A DNA stretch of 5,491 bases from contig JAIOPF010000063.1 of NCBI GenBank assembly GCA_021414045.1, positions 1-5,491 of the forward strand, written 5' to 3'. The position numbers were made by a program, and so were the translations under genes. Shown piece after piece: positions 1 through 5,491 of the stretch. Source of the DNA: Deltaproteobacteria bacterium (GTDB lineage Bacteria > UBA10199 > DSSB01). Numbering within the stretch: position 1 is the stretch's first letter; every line of letters begins with the position of its first letter. The notes beneath the pieces are model-generated. The model saw nothing but the letters and a program-made list of their open reading frames with translations. It made no database searches and was not told where the DNA came from.

Positions 1-529
1 GGAGGTCCCAAGCTTGAACCTCCGGGCTCAGCAGCGATCGGGTCGCCCGACTGGCGCCCCAAAACGCTCCTACCTCGGGGACAAAAGCGGCGCTAGCCGC
101 TAGCCAACGAGCTCCAGCGCCTCGAGTGAAGACCGTGGCGGTGGGCGAAGCCAAGAGTCGTGACAGGGTTCCAAAACGCACCAACGATGAGACAGTCGCC
201 GCGGCGCCCATTCCGACGATCATCGCCGGGTCGGCCGCCTCGCGCACGAAACGCCGGGCCTGCCATTCGAAGCGCGAGCCGAAGGGCCCGGATCCCGATA
301 AGACCGCGAGCCTCTCGCTAGCCGCGCTTCGCCCCGGAGAAGTCGAAGCCAGGAGGCCGTTGTAGATTTCGGCGGCCGCCTCGAGGCGGCCCGCCGTTTC
401 TTGGCGGCGGGCAAAGTCCAGCCAGGCTTCCGAGGCAAGCTGGGGGTCGGTTTCCGCCGAAATCGAGCGGATTTCTGCCTGGGCGGATGTCTCAAGATGA
501 GCACGCGATGCTGCGGACAAAAGTTCCAT
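1..529 (-). CDS. Unrecognised protein, N-terminal 176 residues (3' end outside window)
   Basis: I do not recognise this protein. The frame starts at an ATG (529-527) and stays open for 176 codons to the window edge, so the C-terminus is missing. An in-frame TGA (547-545) lies 18 nt before the ATG, making it the first possible ATG; a weak GAAGG lies about 12 nt upstream. Residues 1-60 are mostly charged and helical. Residues 31-61 (with TAGRLEAAAEIYNGLLA) resemble one tetratricopeptide-type helical pair. Residues 102-162 are rich in Ala, Gly and hydrophobic residues (for example MIVGMGAAATVSSLVRF), which could be a membrane-associated or tightly packed helical part. No signal peptide is visible. 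The amino-acid mix looks like real protein, unlike the Arg/Pro-rich translations of the other frames. It follows the fasciclin gene after a strong terminator, so it is probably transcribed separately. A one-base frameshift near the start is possible (see findings). Confidence 0.72.
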   Translation of the reverse strand, partial: MELLSAASRAHLETSAQAEIRSISAETDPQLASEAWLDFARRQETAGRLEAAAEIYNGLLASTSPGRSAASERLAVLSGSGPFGSRFEWQARRFVREAADPAMIVGMGAAATVSSLVRFGTLSRLLASPTATVFTRGAGARWLAASAAFVPEVGAFWGASRATRSLLSPEVQAWDL

Positions 530-873
530 GGTCCCCGAGAACCTTCAATAGGGTATGTGAAACGGTCGTTTGGTGGTTTTGCGGATTTGTCGCCGGCCAG
601 CCGGAGGAGTTGTGCCTTTTTTTTACCTTCCCCCACAGGGGGTCTCCCTCGGCTAATGACCGGATTCAAGAAAGGCCGCAAAGCTTCGCGGCGAAAATAC
701 AAGAAGAGGAGCCGGCGATCAAGTCCAGACCACCGAGAAAGCTGCGCCAGGGTTCGCTCTCCGGGGTTGGCCCTCTTCCGGAGGCTACGTATCACGGATC
801 GAGGAATGGCGCCGCCGGGTTCCGCGGAAAGCGATTCGAGGCCTTTAAATCGGCAAAAGGCGCAAAATCGGCC
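530..873. other. Intergenic region, no convincing gene
   Basis: These 344 bases lie between the terminator after the fasciclin gene and the start of the left-edge gene. Both strands carry open frames, but their translations are Arg/Pro/Lys-rich and unlike any family I know, so I do not call a gene. Visible structure, read on the minus strand, includes a hairpin at 692-675 (GCCGC arms around AAGCTT with one G-T pair, then CTTTCTT). There is also a short GC hairpin at 642-630 (CCCCC-TGT-GGGGG), an eight-A run at 624-617, and a CCGG-CTGG-CCGG palindrome at 604-593. None of it matches a riboswitch consensus I can recall. The likeliest role is the promoter and leader of the left-edge gene. Confidence 0.55.
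694..722 (-). promoter_or_regulatory. Candidate sigma-70-type promoter for the left-edge gene
   Basis: On the minus strand TTGATC (722-717) and TATTTT (699-694) are separated by 17 bp, each matching the -35 and -10 consensus at 4 of 6 bases. Transcription would begin near 687 and leave a leader of about 155 nt before the ATG at 529. It lies downstream of the terminator at 907-874, where a new promoter is needed. It is called by eye and such matches arise by chance. Confidence 0.25.
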
Positions 874-907
874 AAAAAAAAGCCCGCGGAGCCAAAGCCC
901 CGCGAGC
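874..907 (-). terminator. Strong Rho-independent terminator after the fasciclin gene
   Basis: On the minus strand an 11-bp stem, GCTCGCGGGGC (907-897) and GCTCCGCGGGC (892-882), closes a TTTG tetraloop. All pairs are Watson-Crick except two G-T wobbles. Eight T residues (881-874) follow at once, then further T runs. The stem begins 21 nt after the fasciclin stop codon. There is no T tract on the other side, so it acts in the minus direction only. Confidence 0.93.
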
Positions 908-928
908 AGGATGGAAATAGATAAAAAA

Positions 929-1492
929 TTACGATTTCGGCATCATGACCGTGTCGATGACGTGGATCACGCCGTTCGAGGTCGGGATATCCGTCTCCAC
1001 GAGCTGAGCGCCGTCCAACAAGGCTTTTCCGTCCTTGAGTGTAATGGTCAGGCTGGTTCCTTGAGCCGTCTTGACGGATTTCATGGTCATGACTTCCTTG
1101 CCGGCCGTCTTGCCATTCGCGACGTGATAGAGCAGGACCTTCTTCAATTTCGGGGCGTCCTTCAGCAAGGCATCCAGGGTGCCCGGAGGCAGCTTGGCGA
1201 AGGCGTCGTTCGTCGGCGCGAACACAGTGTAAGGCCCGGGGCCTTTCAAAGTCTCAACGAGATCAGCGGTCTTGAGCGCCGTCACCAATGTACTGAACTT
1301 CGCATCAGCCGTGGCCGTGGCAATGATATCTTTATCAATGACCTTGTCGGCGGCTTTGATGTCCTTGTTGGTTTCTTTAGTGAGAGCCTTTTCTTCCTTT
1401 TTCACTTCATCCGCCTTCACCGAACCGGCGAACAAACATACCATCAAAATGGGACCGCAGGCCCAACGCAGAATTTTCGTGATCTTAATCAT
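929..1492 (-). CDS. Secreted single-domain fasciclin (FAS1) protein
   Basis: This 187-residue protein is probably exported. FAS1 domains are usually adhesion or ligand-binding modules on the cell surface or in the periplasm; the ligand here is unknown. Residues 1-27 form a Sec signal peptide (basic start, hydrophobic core, likely cleavage after VKA). Residue 19 is Cys, but the preceding LMV is a poor lipobox, so a lipoprotein is less likely. Residues 28-54 are a Lys/Glu/Asp-rich linker. One FAS1 domain fills 55-187: the H1 block TVFAPTNDAF at 89-98, the central YH at 122-123, and the H2 block GVIHVIDTVMMP at 174-185. The start is supported by AGGGGAG (1508-1502), 9 nt before the ATG. The 116-bp gap after argG and its own terminator suggest it is a separate unit rather than part of arginine synthesis, although read-through from argG is possible. 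The family call is secure; the biological role is not. Confidence 0.95.
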   Translation of the reverse strand: MIKITKILRWACGPILMVCLFAGSVKADEVKKEEKALTKETNKDIKAADKVIDKDIIATATADAKFSTLVTALKTADLVETLKGPGPYTVFAPTNDAFAKLPPGTLDALLKDAPKLKKVLLYHVANGKTAGKEVMTMKSVKTAQGTSLTITLKDGKALLDGAQLVETDIPTSNGVIHVIDTVMMPKS

Positions 1493-1540
1493 AGAACGGG
1501 TCTCCCCTTCATGAATGAGGTTGGAAAACTAATGGTTGAA

Positions 1541-1570
1541 TTTAAAACGGAGATTAGGAACCCCTCTCAA
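1541..1570 (-). promoter_or_regulatory. Candidate promoter for the fasciclin gene
   Basis: In the argG-fasciclin gap, TTGAGA (1570-1565, 5 of 6 to the -35 consensus) and TTTAAA (1546-1541, 4 of 6 to the -10 consensus) are 18 bp apart on the minus strand. This would put the start about 40 nt before the ATG. An overlapping TTGACC (1580-1575) with TAATCT is a weaker option at 19 bp spacing. I see no clear arginine-repressor box. Confidence 0.33.
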
Positions 1571-1608
1571 CTCGGGGTCAAGAAAACTTTCATGGTCCAC
1601 GAAGCGGA

Positions 1609-2778
1609 TCAGCTCTTCTTACCCTGCAGCAGCGACCGAATCTTCAGCCGCAAGGCGTTGATCTTGATGAAGCCCTCGGCGTCCTTTTGATTGTAAACCG
1701 TATCTTTTTCGAAAGTAGCAAAATCCTCGCTAAACAAGGAGTTAGGCGATTTTCTTCCAGTAACGATTACATTTCCTTTATAGAGCTTGAGGCGGGCCGT
1801 ACCGCTGACCCGCTGCTGCGCTTCGTCGATGAGGCCCTGCAAGAGCTCGCGCTCGGGGGCATACCAAAATCCATTATAGACCTGGGCCGCGTAGGTCGGG
1901 ATCAGCCCGTCCCGAATTTTTAGCACCTCGCGGTCGAGGGTGATGGATTCGATGGCACGGTGGGCGATATGCAGGATGGTACCTCCCGGGGTCTCGTAGA
2001 CGCCGCGGCTCTTCCTGCCGACTAAACGGTTCTCGACCAGGTCGACCCTACCGACGCCGTTCTCGCCGCCGATTTCGTTCAGCTTGGCCAGCAAGTTAGC
2101 CGGCGACAGCTTCTGTCCGTTGACCGCCACCGGGTTGCCGCGTTCGTATTCGACCTCGATCACGGTCGCCTTGTCGGGCGCGGCCTCGGGGCTTTTCGAA
2201 AGCAAGAACATATCCGCGGGAGGCTCGTTCCAAGGGTCCTCGAGGATGCCTCCCTCGAAACTGATGTGGAGCAGGTTGCGGTCGGAGCTGTAGGGCTTGG
2301 ACTTGCTCACCGGAACCGGGATACCGTTTTTCTCGGCGTACTCGATGAGGTCGGTGCGGGACTTGAACTTCCAATCGCGCCAAGGGGCGATGACTTGGAT
2401 GTTGGGCTGCAAGGCGTAGTAGGTCAGTTCGAAGCGGACCTGGTCGTTGCCCTTGCCGGTGGCTCCGTGGCTGACCGCATCGAGCGGGCGGGCGATGGAA
2501 GTGCCCAGCAGGTAATAACCCTCGTAAATCGCGTTGGCGCGAAGCATGGGAAAAACGAAATCGCGGACGAACTCTTCCTTCAAGTCCTCGATATAGATCT
2601 TGCTGGCGCCCGTCTTGATGGCCTTCTCATTGAGCGGCGTGAGCTCCTCGCCCTGCCCCAAGTCCGCCGCGAAGGCGACGACTTCGCAGCCGTATTGTTC
2701 GATCAGCCATTTGATGATGACGGAAGTGTCGAGGCCGCCGCTGTAGGCGAGGACCACTTTGTTGATTTTGTCGGACAT
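1609..2778 (-). CDS. argG: Argininosuccinate synthase with an apparent 14-residue internal deletion
   Basis: This cytoplasmic enzyme joins citrulline and aspartate using ATP to give argininosuccinate, AMP and pyrophosphate, the penultimate step of arginine synthesis. Family signatures are plain: the ATP-pyrophosphatase loop AYSGGLDTS at 11-19, ADLGQG at 38-43, GTSIARP at 92-98, [16 protein letters not shown] at 103-118, [14 protein letters not shown] at 164-177, and [10 protein letters not shown] at 260-269. The 389-residue length is about 12-16 short of what I recall as usual (roughly 400-405). The shortfall lies between Leu99 and Asp100, where relatives carry a helix such as IAKRQMEIAKIEGA. 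The frame continues cleanly on both sides, so this is an in-frame loss, and activity may be affected. AGGAG (2788-2784) lies 5 nt before the ATG. It follows argF by 24 bp and is the last arginine gene here; argH does not follow. The family is certain; whether the enzyme is functional is not. Confidence 0.97.
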   Translation of the reverse strand: MSDKINKVVLAYSGGLDTSVIIKWLIEQYGCEVVAFAADLGQGEELTPLNEKAIKTGASKIYIEDLKEEFVRDFVFPMLRANAIYEGYYLLGTSIARPLDAVSHGATGKGNDQVRFELTYYALQPNIQVIAPWRDWKFKSRTDLIEYAEKNGIPVPVSKSKPYSSDRNLLHISFEGGILEDPWNEPPADMFLLSKSPEAAPDKATVIEVEYERGNPVAVNGQKLSPANLLAKLNEIGGENGVGRVDLVENRLVGRKSRGVYETPGGTILHIAHRAIESITLDREVLKIRDGLIPTYAAQVYNGFWYAPERELLQGLIDEAQQRVSGTARLKLYKGNVIVTGRKSPNSLFSEDFATFEKDTVYNQKDAEGFIKINALRLKIRSLLQGKKS

Positions 2779-2783
2779 GGGGT

Positions 2784-2788
2784 CTCCT
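2784..2788 (-). promoter_or_regulatory. Ribosome binding site of argG
   Basis: AGGAG on the minus strand, 5 nt before the ATG, sits in the 24-bp argF-argG gap. It fixes the argG start and allows it to be translated independently of argF. Confidence 0.75.
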
Positions 2789-2802
2789 GGAATTTTTGAT
2801 GC

Positions 2803-3714
2803 CTAGCTCATTAATGTTTTCAAAATCGCCTTCTGCATGTGCAAGCGATTCTCGGCCTCTTCCCAAACATAGGAATGCGGCCCGTCCAAAACTTCGCTGG
2901 TGATCTCCTCGTCGCGATGCGCCGGCAGGCAATGCAGCACCATCACGTCGCTTGCGGCGTGGGACAGCATTTCGCGGTTCACCTGATAAGGCGCGAAGGT
3001 CTTGCGCTTCTTCTCGTCTTCCTTTTGGCCCATGGAGAACCAGGTGTCGGTATATATAACGTCGGTGCTCTTCACCGCCTCGATGGGATCCTCGACCATC
3101 TGGACGTTGTGATGTTCCTTGCCGAATTGATTCAGCAAGGCCCCGGCCGGCTTGAAACCCGGCGGGCACGAGACATTGAGGTCGAAGCCCAAGACGATGG
3201 CCGCGTTGATCCAGGTGTTGGCGAGATTGTTCCCGTCTCCGACGTAGGTGACCTTTAGGCCCTTCAACGTTTTCTTCACTTCGAGGATGGTTTGCAAATC
3301 CGCCATCACCTGAACGGGATGAAAGAGATCGGTGAGCCCGTTGATCACAGGAACCGAGGAGGCCTCGGCCATCTTGTCTAAATTCACCTGGGAGAAAGTC
3401 CGCATCATGATGCCTTGGCAATACCGCGAAAGCACGCGGGCCGTGTCTTCATAGGTCTCGCCGCGGCCCAACTGGCTGTCGGTCGAGGTGATGTTGACGG
3501 CATGGCCGCCGAGCTGAAACATGGCGACCTCGAAGGAGACCTTGGTGCGCGTCGAGGATTTCTCGAAGATCATCGCCAGCGTCTTGCCCTTGAGGCAATG
3601 GTCTTCCTTGCCTTTTTTGAGCCGCGCCTTGAGGTCGTCGGCCAGGACCAAGAGGTCGATCAGGTCTTTGGCGCTGTATTCGAAGAGAGTCAGAAAATGG
3701 CGGAGTTGTTTCAT
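2803..3714 (-). CDS. argF: Ornithine carbamoyltransferase
   Basis: This cytoplasmic enzyme transfers the carbamoyl group from carbamoyl phosphate to ornithine, giving citrulline. At 303 residues it has the usual length for the family, normally a trimer. Carbamoyl-phosphate-binding motifs are present: STRT at 54-57, MRT at 104-106 and HPVQ at 132-135 (more often HPCQ or HPTQ). The hinge GDGNN is at 159-163. The ornithine side shows the D223-S227-M228-G229 loop and HCLPAHR at 261-267 with the catalytic Cys262. These favour ornithine as substrate over aspartate or putrescine; acetylornithine carbamoyltransferase is a remoter alternative. The ATG overlaps the argD stop codon (ATGA), with GGAGG (3728-3724) 9 nt upstream inside argD, so translation is probably coupled. 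It supplies citrulline to argG, the next gene. Confidence 0.97.
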   Translation of the reverse strand: MKQLRHFLTLFEYSAKDLIDLLVLADDLKARLKKGKEDHCLKGKTLAMIFEKSSTRTKVSFEVAMFQLGGHAVNITSTDSQLGRGETYEDTARVLSRYCQGIMMRTFSQVNLDKMAEASSVPVINGLTDLFHPVQVMADLQTILEVKKTLKGLKVTYVGDGNNLANTWINAAIVLGFDLNVSCPPGFKPAGALLNQFGKEHHNVQMVEDPIEAVKSTDVIYTDTWFSMGQKEDEKKRKTFAPYQVNREMLSHAASDVMVLHCLPAHRDEEITSEVLDGPHSYVWEEAENRLHMQKAILKTLMS

Positions 3715-4937
3715 CCGGCGGCCCCTCCCGAGGCCCGCGCGAAGACGTCGTCCAAGATCTCGATCGCCTCGTCGATCTCGCGCTTCCCGATGATGAGCGG
3801 AGGCACCAAACGCAGGATTTTTTCTTGGGCGGCGTTGATCACCAGGCCTTCGGCCAAGGCGGCTTCCACCAAAGGCCGGCCCGGAATTTCGAGCTCGATG
3901 CCGATCATTAATCCTTCTCCCCTCACCTCCTTGATGAAGGGATGCTTTTTCTGGAGACCGCGGAGGGACTCGACGAGGCAAGCCCCGTTCTTCCTTACTT
4001 GCTCGAGGAACCCGTTGGAAAGCAGGATGCCCATAAATGCCTTGGCGGCCTCGCAGACCAAGAAGTTGCCGCCGAAAGTCGAGGCATGGCTGCCGGGCTG
4101 GAAGGCCTGGGCCACGGCGTCGGTGGCCAGGCAGGCTCCGATGGGAAGCCCCGCCCCCAGGGATTTGGCGAGGCTCATGATGTCGGGGGCCACTCCCGAA
4201 AGTTCGTAGGCGAAAAGCCTGCCGGTGCGCCCCATTCCGGACTGGACTTCGTCGTAAATCAGCAAGGCGCTGTGTTTTTGGCAGAGCTCGCGAACTCCCT
4301 GAAGATAACCCGGCGAGTGATAGCGCACGCCGCCCTCCCCTTGAACCGGCTCGAGCAGCACGGCGCAAGTCTTGTCGTTCACCGCCGCGGCCAAAGCCGG
4401 AAGGTCGTCGTAGGGAATATGCCGAAATCCCTCGGGAAGCGGCTCGAAGCCCTTTTTCACCTTGTCTTGGCCCGTCGCCGCGATCATGCCCAGGGTGCGG
4501 CCGTGAAAACTCTTCTCCATGGTGAGGATCTCAAAGCAACCTTCGCCCTTTTTCTGTTTTTGATAGATCCGCGCCAACTTGACCGAGGCCTCATTGGCCT
4601 CCGCCCCGCTGTTGCAGAAAAAGGCCTTGTCGGCGAAGGAATTTTTACAGAGCAGCTCGGCCAATTCGGCCTGGCTCTGGTTATAAAACAAATTGGAGGT
4701 ATGGATCAGCCTTGCCGCCTGGTTGGCAACGGCCGCCGTGATGGCGGGATGGCTATGGCCGAGGCCGTTGACCGCGATGCCGGCGAGAAAATCGAGGTAT
4801 TTCTTTCCGTCGGCGTCCCAGAGGTAGGCTCCCTTGCCGCGGACGAAGGCGACGGGTTGGCGGGCGTAGGTTTTCATGACGTGTTTTTCGCTTAAGGCGA
4901 TGATAGCTTGGTTGTTCATCTCGGCATTTTTACTCAT
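3711..4937 (-). CDS. argD: Acetylornithine aminotransferase
   Basis: This PLP-dependent cytoplasmic enzyme moves an amino group from glutamate to N-acetylglutamate 5-semialdehyde, giving N2-acetylornithine. It is a class-III aminotransferase of 408 residues, normal for ArgD. Visible motifs are GHSHP at 60-64, the PLP-phosphate motif SGAEANEA at 110-117, FHGRT at 144-148, EPVQGEGG at 196-203, and [12 protein letters not shown] at 228-239 with Asp229 for the pyridine nitrogen. The Schiff-base Lys258 lies in LAKSLGAG, and STFGGN is at 286-291. Some family members also act on succinyl-diaminopimelate or ornithine; the arg neighbours favour ArgD. I start at 4937, where ATGAGTAA overlaps the argB stop. 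A start at 4976 would add 13 residues inside argB with no support. The nearest AGGAG (4957-4953) is 15 nt from the ATG, longer than ideal, so argB translation may deliver ribosomes to this start. Confidence 0.96.
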   Translation of the reverse strand: MSKNAEMNNQAIIALSEKHVMKTYARQPVAFVRGKGAYLWDADGKKYLDFLAGIAVNGLGHSHPAITAAVANQAARLIHTSNLFYNQSQAELAELLCKNSFADKAFFCNSGAEANEASVKLARIYQKQKKGEGCFEILTMEKSFHGRTLGMIAATGQDKVKKGFEPLPEGFRHIPYDDLPALAAAVNDKTCAVLLEPVQGEGGVRYHSPGYLQGVRELCQKHSALLIYDEVQSGMGRTGRLFAYELSGVAPDIMSLAKSLGAGLPIGACLATDAVAQAFQPGSHASTFGGNFLVCEAAKAFMGILLSNGFLEQVRKNGACLVESLRGLQKKHPFIKEVRGEGLMIGIELEIPGRPLVEAALAEGLVINAAQEKILRLVPPLIIGKREIDEAIEILDDVFARASGGAAG

Positions 4938-5491
4938 GTAAAATCGTTCCGACTCCTTTGTCGGTGAATATCTCAAGCAGGACGGCGTGCTGTTGCCGCC
5001 CGTCGATGATGTGGGCCGTGCCGACGCCGCTGGAAAGCGCGCGAATGCAACAGCTAACCTTGGGAATCATCCCGCCCTGGATCACCTTTTCATCGATCAA
5101 CTTGGTGGCTTTCGAAACGCTCAGCTCGCTGATCAATTTGCCTTGCCCGTCCTTCACGCCCTCGACGTCGGTCAAAAGCACGAGCTTTTCGGCATGAAGC
5201 GCGCTGGCGATGGCGCCGGCGACGAGATCGGCGTTGATGTTCAAGGCCTCGCCGGACTCGCTCACGCCGACGGGGGCGATGACCGGAATAAAGTTGTCCT
5301 TCTCGAGCAAGGTCAGAATCGCCGTGTTGACTTGGGAAACATTGCCGACCCGACCGAGGTCGAGGATTTCGTTGACGCCTTCCCGGTCGAAGGAAACTTT
5401 TTCTTCGGCCACTTTGCGCGCCGTGAGCAAGGCCCCGTCTTTTCCGGAAAGCCCCACCGCGCGACCGCCGTGCTGATTGATCAATCCGACG
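4930..5491 (-). CDS. argB: Acetylglutamate kinase, C-terminal 186 residues (start outside window)
   Basis: This cytoplasmic enzyme phosphorylates N-acetylglutamate with ATP, the second step of arginine synthesis and often the feedback-controlled one. The visible frame begins mid-protein with [19 protein letters not shown], an internal family motif, so roughly 105-115 N-terminal residues are off the edge; the TTG at 5484 is an internal Leu codon. In the visible part (residue 1 at 5490) are the substrate-binding NINAD at 84-88, LLTDVEGV at 105-112, and the nucleotide/phosphate-side lysine in GGMIPKV at 139-145. IDGRQQH (162-168) and [10 protein letters not shown] (173-182) at the C-terminus resemble arginine-inhibited hexameric enzymes such as those of Pseudomonas aeruginosa and Thermotoga maritima, and differ from the E. 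coli type. Feedback inhibition by arginine is therefore likely, but the N-terminal helix that would confirm it is not visible. Its stop overlaps the argD start by 8 bp. Confidence 0.96.
   Translation of the reverse strand, partial: VGLINQHGGRAVGLSGKDGALLTARKVAEEKVSFDREGVNEILDLGRVGNVSQVNTAILTLLEKDNFIPVIAPVGVSESGEALNINADLVAGAIASALHAEKLVLLTDVEGVKDGQGKLISELSVSKATKLIDEKVIQGGMIPKVSCCIRALSSGVGTAHIIDGRQQHAVLLEIFTDKGVGTILHE

Noticed and set aside
577..640. Resemblance to a cyclic-di-GMP (GEMM) riboswitch around GGCACAAC and GCAAAACC
   Set aside because: The conserved tetraloop and the GGACGCAAAGCC core are missing, so the match is superficial.
220..795. Minus-strand 191-codon open frame from a GTG at 795
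   Set aside because: No ribosome site, an Arg/Pro-rich translation and overlap with the better frame at 529-1. Only its stretch near 636-537 is kept, as a possible frameshifted N-terminus.
487..924. Plus-strand 145-codon open frame
   Set aside because: It runs through the terminator hairpin and the poly-A run. The Lys/Ala repeats at its end come from those A-rich bases, and no family is recognisable.
1561..1580. Possible terminator after argG (CCCC and GGGG arms)
   Set aside because: Only four base pairs with a nine-base loop and no T tract follow on the minus strand.
401..1690. Long plus-strand open frame across the fasciclin gene
   Set aside because: It lies antisense to a clear FAS1 gene and its terminator, has Arg-rich low-quality translation and no family match.
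642..2788. The 8-mer GGAGACCC seen three times on the minus strand (near 648-641, 1506-1499 and 2787-2780)
   Set aside because: Two copies are simply ribosome binding sites, and the third may be chance in GC-rich DNA; no larger repeat surrounds them.
2266..2799. Plus-strand frame opposite argG, and similar frames opposite argF and argD (for example 3942-4895)
   Set aside because: These are mirror frames created by codon bias in the well-conserved arg genes on the other strand.
4938..4976. Upstream ATG for argD adding 13 residues
   Set aside because: The extension lies in the argB coding sequence, lacks a ribosome site, and family members begin close to the [10 protein letters not shown] start.

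Overview
This window looks like chromosomal DNA of a moderately GC-rich Gram-negative bacterium. The gene order argB-argD-argF-argG resembles the arginine clusters of Geobacter-like and other former Deltaproteobacteria. The protein sequences fit that group, but the lineage is inferred from remembered family sequences, not from a search. Every gene I can support is read on the minus strand, so the window runs 'backwards' from about 5491 to 1.

From 5491 down to 1609 is an arginine biosynthesis operon: argB (start outside the window), argD, argF and argG. The reading frames are tightly packed. argB and argD overlap by 8 bp, argD and argF by 4 bp, and argF and argG are 24 bp apart. Together they phosphorylate N-acetylglutamate, make N-acetylornithine by transamination, carbamoylate ornithine to citrulline, and join citrulline to aspartate. 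argC, an ornithine-releasing step (argJ or argE) and argH are not in view; argH would be the expected next gene but is absent here.

A 116-bp gap with a ribosome binding site and a possible promoter separates argG from a secreted single-domain fasciclin protein (1492 to 929). That gene ends at a very strong intrinsic terminator (907 to 874). Next comes about 344 bp with no convincing gene, holding a candidate promoter and small hairpins. Last is the start of an unrecognised protein gene (529 to 1) that stays open to the window edge.

The observation most worth checking is in argG. Compared with the conserved family pattern, about 14 residues (a whole helix between the citrulline-binding and ATP/aspartate-binding segments) are missing, with the reading frame kept. 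The second is the unrecognised gene at the left edge, whose start may be affected by a one-base frameshift. I found no CRISPR array, mobile element, tRNA, rRNA or new defence-like system.
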